This document shows positions 46,673 to 57,624 of a DNA stretch of 64,000 nucleotides, in pieces. Each line of letters opens with the position of its first letter. Positions within the stretch are counted from its first letter, which is position 1. Origin of the DNA: Hippophae tibetana. Its lineage: Eukaryota; Streptophyta; Magnoliopsida; Rosales; Elaeagnaceae. The position numbers and the translations under genes are program-made. The notes under the pieces were generated by a model, which ran no database searches, was not told the DNA's origin, and saw only the letters and a program-made list of their open reading frames with translations. Where the stretch lies: contig CM072810.1 in the NCBI GenBank assembly GCA_037013495.1, forward strand, positions 20,963,343 through 21,027,342, written 5' to 3'.

Positions 46673-47608
46673 TCACCCAGTGGTGTCCCATTTCTTCCGT
46701 GCTTGAAGATCATTCCACCATTCTAGATACCCATGGATTTTGAAGTAGTTTTCACGGGTGTGTTTAGAGTTTCCGCAATGGCCATATTTCATGTCAAGAG
46801 ATGGTGGATTTCCCGTGGATTTCTTGCTACCCCAAGAGGTTCCTATTTTTGGTGGCATTAGATTATGGCGTCCCTTGACCCCTTTAAAAGCCATAACTGC
46901 TCCGGGTGTCGTATCTATACCTGTGATCATCACGGTCTGCCGGACTTTTTCAATACGTATGAATCCATAGGCTTGTTCCACCGTAGGGAATGGTTTGATT
47001 TAGAGCACATCACTTCGAGTTTTGTCGAGTCTGTCATCAAGTCCATCAAGGAAGGTATACACTCGATCTTCCTGTACGATGGAGTTTTATTTTTGTATGT
47101 CATTTGCACACTCCATTGGATTAGGACGACGGAAATCAATTTCTCACCACAACCCTTGAAGGTCATTGTAGTATTTTTCAATGGATCCACCCGCCTGCTC
47201 CATACGAGTAACTCGACGGTGAAGATCATACACTTAAGACGTGTCTGTCCTATCATAGTAGGTGGTAGCAGTAGAATCCCAAACTTGTTTCGCAATTGGG
47301 AATCAAATAAAATTTGCAATCAAGAAGGGGTCTATCGAATTGATCAACCATCCTTTAACAATGGAATTTTCAGTGCGCCATCTCCTAAATGAGGGGTCGG
47401 TTTCAACAGGTTGAGAAAAATCCCCATTAATATATCCCAGTTTGTCTTTGCCAGAGATATACATCTCCACCACCTGGGACCACAAGGCATAGTTGGATCC
47501 TTCCAACTTGATACTAATGGTGGCATTCGACGCTTCAGTTAGCGGAGGTTGTGAGACGGTATGAGCTTTAGTTAGAACTTCCGTCATTTTCGTCGTCAAA
47601 TCTTCCAA
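46673..47608 (-). pseudogene. Copia gag
   Basis: Reading leftwards, 47608-47303 starts MEDLTTKMTEVLTKAHTVSQ and holds ISIKLEGSNYALWSQVVEMY and WLINSIDPFLIANFI. The frame then shifts to 47319-46930 and 46981-46673, ending in a zinc knuckle whose last Cys is Tyr (YGHCGNSKHTRENYFKIHGY, where the first Cys is also replaced). The three pieces are overlapping frames of one broken gene. Confidence 0.85.
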
Positions 47609-48364
47609 TATATAGAAAATTTCGTAACCCTAAAAATTCTTTTTCAAATTCGCGCAGCTTCTTCTTCTTCCTCAGCGCAACTTCTTCTTCTTCCTCAGTG
47701 CAGCTTCTTCTACTGTGGCTTCACAGCAACCCTTTCTTCACGCAGCCTCTGTGCAGTTCCTTCTCGTTCATACAGTATGGTTACCCATAACTGCAGATAG
47801 ACCTATGGCTCCAACCAGCCACACGCACAGAGACAAACCACAAATATATGTTGCTACGTAGAGAGACTATGATAATTCCACGACCAACGAGCAATTTGTG
47901 ACTCCAACCGTAGATACAAAGAATGCGACCTCAGCGTCGGTTATCGTTGTGTTCTATTTCTTTTTCAAACAAGAAATTGATGGTGGAACCGGCCACACTA
48001 TGAGGCAACCAGCGTTGGAGCCAACCAGTTAGACCGGTACGGTTTCAATGAGTAAGTCAGAACGACCACTTAGATCAAACCAGTGTCGAGAAAAATGTAA
48101 ACCAAAAAATGGTCACCCTAAAAATCAGATTCAGAGGGTAAGTGTAAACCAGAAATCAGAAATCAGAAAGCAGCAATAGAAAACAGAAATCAGCAACTAT
48201 AATCAACAGCCACACCAGAAATCAAAAATCAGCAGTAGAAAACAGAAATCAGCAGCTACAATCAGCAGCCACACCAGAAATCAAAAATCAGCAAATCAAA
48301 AATCAGAAATCAAAATGCCAGAGAACATAAATCAGCAGGTAGTTCCATTAGTTAGCAATAACTT
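47609..48364 (-). other. 5' leader of Copia element with short repeats
   Basis: Non-coding leader between primer site and gag. The stretch 48150-48330 holds repeated AGAAATCAGCA/CAGAAATCA strings, including two similar units at 48186-48235 and 48240-48290. Confidence 0.65.
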
Positions 48365-48376
48365 GCTCTGATACCA
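48365..48376 (-). promoter_or_regulatory. Primer binding site, tRNA-iMet type
   Basis: The minus strand reads TGGTATCAGAGC directly beside the 5' LTR. Confidence 0.93.
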
Positions 48377-48613
48377 TGTCAAATATTGTGTTTCTTTGAT
48401 AATTATCATGTATATTTCATATTATTTCTGTTCTGGTTTCTATACAAGAGTTTAACTATATGTATACAATGAAAACGAAAATTAAACAATAACCATAATT
48501 CATGGACATCCATGTTTTATGGTTCCACTAATATTATTGTTTGTTCCATGTTTTGGTCCATTGAGCATTGGTATATGCCACTATTGCAGCATACATCACA
48601 ACACACACCAACA
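48377..48613 (-). repeat. 5' LTR of Copia element 41119-48613
   Basis: 237 bp; partner of 41119-41355; followed by GCAAG. Confidence 0.94.
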
Positions 48614-48618
48614 GCAAG

Positions 48619-49688
48619 GTGTGTCATAAAATGAATAGCATGTGCGTTTATAATTTCTTAATATTGATTCTATTGCGTTACAAAAATTATATTGTTATTA
48701 TTTTCATTTAAAATTTTGACAAAATTATTCTTATTTAAATTTAATAATTATAAAAAATAAGTTATTAATGAATTTATTTACGTATTATATTACTCATATA
48801 TATTAATTTATTAACTATGTATAATATTCGGTTTACTTATTTATCAATTTTTTTTCTATTTGTTTTGTTGGCTTTAGCCACTATAGATCACTATTTATAT
48901 TTTATAAAAAATAAAATTTTAAAATATGAAAAAGAAAAAAAATTATGAGAACATTTTTTTATTTTAATTCTCTTAAATTTCTATCCACTCAACATGTTTA
49001 TTTTCTATTGTAAAAAATAATAAATAAACACTATGAAAGATAACCATTGCTTTCAATATTCTGATTCAAAAACTGATAGCTGACAAGGTATCTATCTAAC
49101 CCATTTCAAATTTACTCCAACTTTCATCCAAAAGAAAAAATGGACTCAAGGGCGCGCTAGCTAGTGGGTATATCTTTTTTTATTTCTTAGTGGGAACTTA
49201 TTTTTTCTTATCGAGTAATAAAATATTTTCTTTTCATTTCTTAGTGGGTGTATCTTTTTATTTGTTAGTGGGTATATTTATTTTACACCAATTTTTAGTG
49301 AGTATATATCTATAAAAGTATTGTTAAGATCTCTCCTAACTTATACTTTATGAGTAATTAGTTTCATAACTAAGATAAATAAAAGGGCTGATCGTTTTTT
49401 TTTTTTTCAAAAACTTAAACTATTCAAAAAAATATCAAATATTATATTTATATATTTATCAATTAAATTTCATTATGAATAAATTTAATAAAGATGTAGA
49501 AAAGTGTCCCTCTGATTAAGTTAATTACATTATTTCAATGTTTTTATATTATTATTTTTAAAAATAATATTTTATTAAAATAATATATTTTATCTTTAAT
49601 TTACCTTCTCTTTTTAAAACAATAAGATTAAGTGTGCAAACAATATCAATATATATGACTTACACTAACCCACTAACTTAGAGTTAAT

Positions 49689-49731
<43 letters not shown>

Positions 49732-50138
49732 CATAGTCGAAGTTAATTATGCTGCTGATAAGATCATAAATGAGTAATTAAGGATTTTATATAGAATGCT
49801 GACAATTTAAGATTTATTTTTTCTTTTTTAGCAAGTTGACAATATCAATATCTATGAATTGCATGTGTACTGCTATTTTAAAAAATAATATCTCAATTTA
49901 GAACTCTTAGAAAGTTTCAATCATTTTAAACATGTTTAAACAAGGTGTTAATTGTTCTATATGATGAGGATTTATTCATCAGTGATTCCCAATAACATGT
50001 CATAATCGTTGGACAGAGAGAAGAAAGCATATATAAAAATGACCACATTTGTTTTATTCTTTTTTTTTTATTTACACATTCAAATTTATATTTTTAAATT
50101 ATTATTAATCTGTACCGACAGATCAATATTAGTACACA

Positions 50139-50140
<2 letters not shown>
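48619..50140. other. AT-rich intergenic DNA
   Basis: No gene recognised. It contains a TA microsatellite at about 49693-49728 and a short family of SKTGGGTATATCTTTTTATTT-like strings at 49165-49290 (AGTGGG plus TATATCTTTTT). This is the far upstream flank of the EF-hand gene. Confidence 0.5.
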
Positions 50141-50169
<29 letters not shown>

Positions 50170-50200
50170 TTCTTTAATATAAGATAAAACACTAATAAAG

Positions 50201-50237
<37 letters not shown>

Positions 50238-50345
50238 TTTAATATAAGATAAAACACTAATAAAGATCTTTTATATATATATTCTTTAATATAAGAAAGC
50301 ATATGTAATGAATAGTGATATATAACACTAATAAAGATCTTTTAT
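50141..50345. repeat. Tandem repeat with TA tracts upstream of EF-hand gene
   Basis: The unit, a TA tract followed by TTCTTTAATATAAGATAAAA and CACTAATAAAGATCTTT, occurs at about 50144-50205 and 50206-50272. A third, altered copy runs to 50345. Spacing is about 66 bp in the first two copies. It lies about 220 bp before the EF-hand start. Confidence 0.85.
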
Positions 50346-50562
50346 ATATATTATCATGATATAAAGTAAAAGTAATATAATAAGAATAGAAAGTTTACGT
50401 TGTTGAGTGACTTAGCTAGCTAGAACATAAAACATTTTCCGTACGTAATACTTGTAGTGAATAATTTGTTCTATAAAATAAAACAAGCTAGCATTTAGCA
50501 AAATTAGTAAATATATATGATATGAGATTATATATAGAATCAAAATATTATTACTAGTTGAA

Positions 50563-50856
50563 ATGGCAATTAAGAGTCGTGGGATAGCAAGTGATGGGAC
50601 GAGATTAATGACGTTAGATGAGTTCAAGGAATGGTTGAAGAAATTTGATGAAGACAAAGATGGTCGTATTAGCAGATCAGAACTCCAGGAGGTTATTAAA
50701 TTCACTGGTAGTCGTCTTGCTTTTTGGAAAAGCTGGTTAGGTTTACGATCTGTTGATTTCAATGGCAATGGCAATGGCTTCATCGATGACGATGAGATCA
50801 GCGGTCTTGCTGACTTTGCTCATAAGCAATTATGTATCAAACTTATTATCTTCTAA
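50563..50856 (+). CDS. Small EF-hand calcium-binding protein (97 aa)
   Basis: An intronless frame starts at an ATG in a good context (GAAATGGC) and ends in TAA. The first EF-hand loop is canonical: Asp29, Asp31, Asp33, Gly34, Ile36 and Glu40 (DEDKDGRISRSE). The second loop runs Asn67-Glu78 (NGNGNGFIDDDE) with Asn in the first position; an Asp65 two residues earlier suggests that a GGCAAT duplication shifted the loop. The protein has no signal peptide or membrane segment and fits the small plant EF-hand family thought to sense calcium in the cytosol. The partner is unknown. The upstream DNA is AT-rich with TATATATAG at about 50532. No break is seen, so the gene is probably real. Confidence 0.82.
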   Translation: MAIKSRGIASDGTRLMTLDEFKEWLKKFDEDKDGRISRSELQEVIKFTGSRLAFWKSWLGLRSVDFNGNGNGFIDDDEISGLADFAHKQLCIKLIIF

Positions 50857-52198
50857 CCAATATAGGTACCCATGAAATAAACGGAAATTAATCATTATTT
50901 CTAGATTACATAAACATTTGTTATTCTAATTCAATGAAATTTAAAATTAGTATAAATTTTACTTTATAAAAAATAAATATCCAATAATAAATTTAGAAAG
51001 AAATTAAATAATCTTATTTGTATGAAATATACTCCCAAAATAATAAATAATACTTTTACAATAATGATACATATGGTAATTCACCCCTAATAAGTACGTT
51101 CTTCTTTTTGGTTAGTAGCTCTATATATGTTTGTAATAATACATCATTTTTCTCCTCTGGGTTTTCAATTTCCTCGTGCATGTAACCTGATTATCACCAT
51201 GTTTAATGCATAATTGAGTTTTATATGAGTCTAATGGTAACACCAAGTTTAATTTTATATTAATTTATTAAAAATTAGTTTATATAGTTATTTTTTATTT
51301 AATAATAATTGTAATTTATGAGTTATATTAATAGCGTGCTACAAACAGAATTGGATCTATAAATTGATGAGTAAAGGATACGTATTTCATCTCATTTTTT
51401 TATAAAGAAATTTTTTGGTATAATATTTATAGAATTATAGATAAATTTATGTACAAAATAAAATTGTATCCCTTGAATTTTAAAAATTAAATTTTTTAAC
51501 ATTTAAAACTTATTATAAATTAAATAATTTTAATATATTTATACTCAAATAAAATACATATAATATCATTATTTAACGTAAAATACTAACAACTACGAAA
51601 CATTTTTTTACTATTTTATAGTATCCTTTATGATCTCTAATCATAAATCAACCACCGCTACAAAGATAACAACTTATTATTTGAAATTTCTTGGTACATT
51701 ATTAAGACTTGTCATATAATTTATGGTCATGATTATAACAAAGTATATGTTTTATTTATTTTTATAAATTATCATATACGTTTGGACATATAATATTTGG
51801 ATTCAAAATTCACCTATTCCACTTTTCAGTGTGAGCCGTCAATAATGGACAAATGTCCATTTTTTATGCAATAACTAGCTATATTTGCACATATATTTAA
51901 GGTGGGGGTTACTACCATACCTTATTTTATTGTTTTCAGTCAATTTACTATTAAATTTAAAAATGTTTAATATATTTATTATATACCAATGAACATTTAT
52001 CATGGGTTTTTTAATCATTTATAAAATTATTAATAATATATTATAGAAACCAAATATATATATATAATATTGCAAAAACTCCACCGTAAATTTATCACAT
52101 ATTGTTAATACATACTGTAAAATACCAAAAGTGGGATAGGAAAACTAGTCTCAGGCTCAATATTTTGAAATAGGATGTTCTCAAATATCAAATTCCAA
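50857..52198. other. AT-rich intergenic DNA
   Basis: No coding or repeat-end signature recognised. Confidence 0.5.
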
Positions 52199-52960
52199 TT
52201 TTTTTTTTTTTTTTTTTGGTAAATAGCATTTATATTTCATAAATTATAATAGCAATTTCATAATATGAGATTCTAAAATAATCCCATTACCCAATGAGCT
52301 AATGCATCAGCAGAACTATTACAATTTATTGGAATCTATCTTAAGCAAATACAAGAAAAAAAATTAAATATTACAATTGCTTCATCCAAGTACTGTTTTG
52401 CTTGTCAAGAAATTTGATCATCCATAACATTTGTATAGTTGATAATGTTGATATTGTCTCCTTCAAATTTTACATCTTTTAAGTTCAAAGCATTAGCCAT
52501 TCTTATTGTCAAAGATAAAGCTCGCTTCTGTAATCTCATCAGCTGATTCTACTTCAATAATTTTTGCCAAAGCTTCAACCACTTCTCCATAAAAATCCCT
52601 TGCAATCACTCCAATTACAGAAATACAATTTTTGTAACTGGCATCTACATTGAATTTGATGGTTTGAGTAGGAGGTTTTATCCAATGAGTATCTCTTAAA
52701 GAGTAAACTCTAGATCATATATTCTTGAGAAGCATTATTTATTTGCTGCTGATAATCATTAAAAACATAGAAATCTATCTTATAGTACCAATAAAATTGA
52801 GTTGAGATTCATGGAATATAACCTTATTTCTTATCTTCCAAATGCCTAACATATTTAGAATTACAGCTAAAATGAACAACTTTTTATCCTTCTTCTCAGT
52901 TAATAATGAATTAGGAGGGTCTATAGTATTCACATATAAATAATTACATTATTATTTATA
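52199..52960 (-). pseudogene. LINE tail: zf-RVT end and RNase H-like domain, with poly(A)
   Basis: The plus strand has a run of 19 T at 52199-52217, a poly(A) tail on the minus strand. Reading leftwards into it from about 52960, the minus strand gives ILNMLGIWKIRNKVIFHESQ, HWIKPPTQTIKFNVDASYKN, CISVIGVIARDFYGEVVEAL and MANALNLKDVKFEGDN in changing frames, and near the tail ADALAHWVMG-like remains. This is the C-terminal zinc/RNase H-like part of a plant L1-type LINE. The upstream part is missing, as in 5'-truncated insertions. No target duplication was identified. Confidence 0.78.
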
Positions 52961-53479
52961 CATTATTAGCATAATTATAATTTTAAAAATATATTTTGTT
53001 ACGTATATTTTTATCATTATCCATACGTTATGAATATAATTACAATAAAATAAACGTTTTCTACATTTTTTTATAAATTATCACATATCTATAAAATATA
53101 ATTAAACTTACTTATATAATTATATGGATTTAATATTCACCTATTCACTTTTCACTATACGCCATCAATAAGAGCAAACAAATTTACAAGTGCCCATTTT
53201 TTATGCTATATCATGGCTTATTTTATTATTTCAACAGTCAATTTATTATTAAATTTAAAAATTATCGAAAATATTTGTTTATCTTTAATATATTTATTAT
53301 ATACCAATTAACATTTATCATGGGTGTTTTTGATAAATTTTAAAATTAGTAATAAATATGTTATAAAAACAACAAAATATAATATTGCAACAACTTACCA
53401 TACATTTATGACATTGTTAATGTAACCCATCTATTCATTCTCCAATTTTTAATTTTTAATCTGTTTTTCTTTAACGGAT
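52961..53479. other. AT-rich intergenic DNA
   Basis: No gene seen. The phrase around 53110-53300 resembles 51780-52000 (both hold TTCACCTATTC...TTTTCA and TATATACCAATxAACATTTATC), so the two stretches are probably copies of a duplicated segment on either side of the LINE. Confidence 0.5.
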
Positions 53480-53810
53480 CATTCAAATGTGGTCTAAACG
53501 TTTCTATCATTAAAGAGTCATAACTCATTGGTTATGGCTAAAAGTTGGTAACGATGTCAATGCTTTGATGGGAAACACGACTATAAAAAAGATGTTATGA
53601 GCCCTAAGCTCAACACATAATTTCAATACAATACATCATCTATTTGAGTGTTGTTAAGAGCTTAGAAGCTCCTAACACAACAAGAAAATCAATTTTGATC
53701 AGTTTGGAGCTTTAAGAACAATTTTAATAGCTGGAGGTAAAATCCTTACTTATTTTCGATTCCTTTAATTTGTTTATTTTGCACTTGGGTTGATTAATTT
53801 ATACTTATAT
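53480..53810 (+). repeat. Partial 5' LTR of a Copia element
   Basis: A TATA-like ACTATAAAAA lies near 53580, followed by a leader and the primer site at 53812. The left end was not defined and no second LTR was seen. Confidence 0.5.
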
Positions 53811-53811
53811 T

Positions 53812-53823
53812 TGGTATCAAAGC
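53812..53823 (+). promoter_or_regulatory. Worn primer binding site
   Basis: TGGTATCAAAGC differs from the tRNA-iMet complement by one base (A for G). Confidence 0.7.
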
Positions 53824-55169
53824 TCATATTACCTTTGTCTTGATCAGTTTAGAATGATCTCTGTTTTACCAAGCACTTTGAAATTGAGTTTTTTGAAAGG
53901 CTTGGTTTTGATGCATATGACAATTATAAATGATTTCATTATTAATTTTCTAATGATTATGTGAATTGAACCATGAAAAACATTATTCTAATTTTTCGTT
54001 CGCATTTATTGGAATGTATTAATTAACTTTTTATTTAAAATGATGTTTTTGATTCAAATTGAGATCATGAATCACTTGAAAATACAATTCTAAGAATTTT
54101 GATAAAAAAAAGACGAATTTCATCACCGGAATCGAGAGATACGACCAGGTATCCATTAGGGTTGTAACCGGGTCAAGTTGACTCGGTTGAAGGCTGAAGA
54201 TGACTTGCCCAGAAAAAAAAATTGTGTTATTCATAATACTCGAAACCTGGTATCCTAAGAGAGTATTCAACGCATAATCCACTAGGCCGCAATGCATATT
54301 ATGTTATTATATATATAGGGCTTATTATTATATGTATTCGAAATTTAATTTTTATTAAAAAAATTCATAATATAATTTTAATATGATTAACTATTTAACT
54401 TATTTTTGTCACATATATAATATTTCTTATACATGTAACATTTATTTAAATAATTTTTGGCACATTAAAAATTATGTTTAAATTCATTATGCTTAAATTA
54501 TTTGTTTTGGTATTTATATATATATAAATTTTGTAATTTATTATACATATGAAATTTGGTTAAATAATTTATGCATAATGAAATTAATTGTTAATGGCTC
54601 TTTATGGATTTAATTAGTACTAATATTATTTATTTTACTTGTATAATGTATTGTCATTTCTTTATACATGCAATCTTAAGATAAATAATATTTGTACACT
54701 TGAAATTAAATTAATATTGTTTATGATTCTATACAATAATTGATCCTAAGAATTTAGTTAATATTTAAGTGATTCATATAATTTAATTAATTAGAGAGTA
54801 GTCACATCATCTTTAATTAATTAAAATTATAATAAGGTTTATTTTGGATAACATTTAGAAAAATAAATATTAATTGTGATTAATCATATGTGATATAATA
54901 AAGCTTATCCCACATGAATTTTTATTATATTTAATGTGATTAATTTTGATATAATATCAAAATATTTTTTCTAATTTACCCATAGGGATTAAGAAAAGGA
55001 ACATAATTTGATAATTTTATCATAAATAATTGAATTATAACTTTAACCTATAGGCAAGTTTTATGTCACTAGATTCATATTTGTCATGGTTTACATTGGT
55101 AAAGGTTGACTTTAATTTAGGTCTCAAATTTTAAAAAACATATAATCTTTAATCGTAAATTTACAACCT
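53824..55169. other. Leader or inserted sequence between primer site and gag
   Basis: At about 1.35 kb it is longer than the leaders of the other Copia elements here and may hold an insertion. No domain was recognised; the minus-strand frame at 54031-54297 has no family features. Confidence 0.4.
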
Positions 55170-55823
55170 GTGAATTTTTCTTACATATGTTGTAACATTC
55201 CCGAATTAAAAAGGGATAATTATAAAGTTTGGAAGGAAAGAATTCTCCTTCATCTAGGATGGATGGATATTGACTATGCTATTAAGAAAAATGAACGACC
55301 TAAAATTACTGAAATCAGCACTCTAACGAATATCACGCTTTACGAACAATGGGAGTGACTTAATCACCTTAGTGTGATGTTCATTAAGACTAAGATTTTT
55401 GCTAGTATTCGTGGTTCTATTGATCAGCATAACAATGTGTAGGATCTGCTAAAAGCCATTGATGATCAATTCGTCACTTCATATAAGGCTTTTCCAAGCA
55501 CCCTTATTATGAAGTTCTCCTCCTTAAGACTCACCAATGTGAAAGGTGTGTGCAAGCACATTATGAAAATGAGGGACTCTGCAGCTCAACTTAAGAATCT
55601 CAAGATTGAGATGTCAACATCTTTCTTAGTGCACTATATCCTGAACACTCTCCCACAACAATACGGACCGTTCAAAATCTCATACAATACACATAAAGAT
55701 AAATGGTCAATTAATGAACTAATGACCATATGTATTCAAGAGGAAGTGAGGCTTGTTATAGAGCTTGGTGAAAGTGTAATGTTGACTATAACACGCGGGA
55801 AAATTCCAGTGGTAATTTGTTAG
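55170..55823 (+). pseudogene. Copia gag remnant
   Basis: One frame runs through the stretch with two in-frame stops (55356-55358 and about 55440). It holds LKRDNYKVWKERILLHLGWM, SIRGSIDQHNNV, a stop, DLLKAIDDQFVTS, LRLTNVKGVCKHIMKMRDSA, FLVHYILNTLPQQYGPFKIS and LMTICIQEEVRLVIELGES, a clear UBN2-type gag. The sequence ends before the zinc knuckle at about 55820 and nothing of pol follows. Gag is well preserved apart from the stops, so the truncation may be fairly recent. Confidence 0.88.
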
Positions 55824-56198
55824 GAACCAAGCTTTAGTTATAGATTTATACAAAAAGTAAATATTTAATAGTAGATTTATTAGTTTACTCAAATCTATAC
55901 AACATACATAAAAAATATTTTATAGACCACATATCCATACAAAACATATCACACACACAAAATCCATGAGCACATCTCTTTATAAAGATGTTGCATTCTG
56001 ACAAAAATACAAAGCACGATGTCATCGAATTAATATTAAAGTTATAAATATATTATCTAATTTTATTGAATAAAAAATAACACTAAAATATTATTAGTGA
56101 TACAAATCTATCATTATTATGAGAAATCAACAACCAAATTCTTTATTACTTGTATAAATCTACAACCAAACTTCTTATTAATGGTACTAGAAGTATAA
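55824..56198. other. AT-rich intergenic DNA
   Basis: No gene recognised. Confidence 0.5.
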
Positions 56199-56390
56199 AT
56201 GAGATAAAATGTTAATAAGATTCATGGTACAATTTATTAATTTTCAAAACTCAGTTTGTCTTATCTCACTTAATTTTTAGTAAAATAAGAAGTTAATGAA
56301 ATGACACTATTGAGATATCTTATTTGTACTTAAGGGACTTAAATGAGACAAGTAAAAATATAAAACAATAGAAATTATGATACAAAATTA
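56199..56390 (+). repeat. Left arm of large inverted repeat
   Basis: It aligns with the reverse complement of 57113-57299: shared blocks include GAGATAAxATGTT, ATTCATG, AAAACTCA, TTAATGAAATGA and AAATGAGACAA. Similarity fades outside these bounds. Confidence 0.75.
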
Positions 56391-57112
56391 TTTTTTAAAG
56401 GATGTAATATTTAAATGAAATGAAACTATGTTATACCATGACCCCATTAAAATACTAAATGAGACCTGAGATGAAATTAAACAACCCATTTTACATTTCT
56501 AAAGTACAAATTTATCACCAAACTTCTTATTGATTTTATAAATTTATCACCAAAAATATAATATAACTATCGAAAAATAACATAGTAGTACTATTTTTAT
56601 CACTCATAAAATTAGATGATATATTTACAACTTTTATAATAGTTATATCATATATTTGTTAGTTTACCACTCTATTTATAGAATCAAAATATTGTGACAA
56701 CAATTTCCACTAAATTGCCACAGCAATTCAAATTACACACATGTTACTCTCGGATTATTAGTCGGATCCATAAATGAATCACAATTGGCATTCCTATGGT
56801 CATTGCACATTAAATACCAAGTCACTTATCTACATTCGTACGACATTAATAGCATAGCATTTAGTAGGCTCAAGCACCCTAAAACATAAGGATACATATT
56901 CCACTAGATATGCAAATAAAATGAGATCTTTCATTTCATCACATCTCTCATTTAATATGGCTAATAAACTCATGATGCAATATCATCACATTTCATATAA
57001 ATACTATTTCATCTCATTTTATCCCATTTAGATTGTAGTTCTAATAAACCTAACTTTAAATATATGTTTATATCATTTTTTTTCTTATTAAACTTACATT
57101 ATAATTCATCAT
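56391..57112. other. Spacer between inverted arms
   Basis: About 720 bp, AT-rich, no coding frame. Repeated TCATTTCATC/ATGAGAT strings occur near 56925-57020. Confidence 0.5.
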
Positions 57113-57299
57113 TTACCATATTTTCTATTATTTTTATATTCTTAATTGTCTCATTTAGACCCATTAGAGACAAATAATATATCTTAATTAGTATCATTTC
57201 ATTAATATCTCATTTCATTAAAAATCAAACGAAACAAGATAAGATGAGTTTTAAAAAATAAAGATTTGTCTCATGAATCTCATAAACATCTTATCTCAA
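57113..57299 (-). repeat. Right arm of large inverted repeat
   Basis: Inverted partner of 56199-56390. The two arms with the spacer form a 1.1-kb fold-back unit. Confidence 0.75.
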
Positions 57300-57624
57300 T
57301 TAATTTCATCCTCATGTAAATATGTCATTTCATTTACAATCTAAACACATTAATCTTCCAATTGCACATGCATTTGATTTTTCACCTAATTAATTGGCCA
57401 AGTAAATTATGGCATTAATCATAAATGGAATAAAACATCCAATCAAGCAACACATGCATATAATCAAATTAATGTCACCATGTAATTAATTTGGGATCCG
57501 GGAGATGCAACTGTGTGACAAACTATTCTAGTAATACAAACAAGATTACAGTGAAAGCAACTGCAGCAGCACTCTTTAACAAAGTCAGCTTACCTCCCAC
57601 CTAGATCTAACAACGGTGTTCTCC
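57300..57624. other. 3' flank of the farnesol dehydrogenase gene
   Basis: Downstream non-coding DNA; it probably includes the 3' untranslated region near 57500-57624. Confidence 0.5.

Larger units (their letters stand above)
41119..48613 (-). mobile_element. Complete Copia element with a nested insertion
   Basis: LTRs at 41119-41355 and 48377-48613 are 237 bp each and about 93% identical by hand count (16 differences). The flanks GTAAG (41114-41118) and GCAAG (48614-48618) form a target duplication with one change. Primer site and polypurine tract are both in place. The minus strand carries gag, protease, integrase, reverse transcriptase and RNase H, all with stops or shifts. A 1925-bp insertion (44100-46024) splits the gene between the pre-integrase zinc region and the integrase core. 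Confidence 0.95.

Noticed and set aside
48150..48330. Repeated AGAAATCAGCA strings as a CRISPR-like array
   Set aside because: The units adjoin without unique spacers and lie in the leader of a plant retrotransposon; slippage explains them.
54031..54297. Minus-strand 88-codon frame as a gene
   Set aside because: No recognisable domain and no sign of selection; it lies in the probable leader of a Copia remnant.
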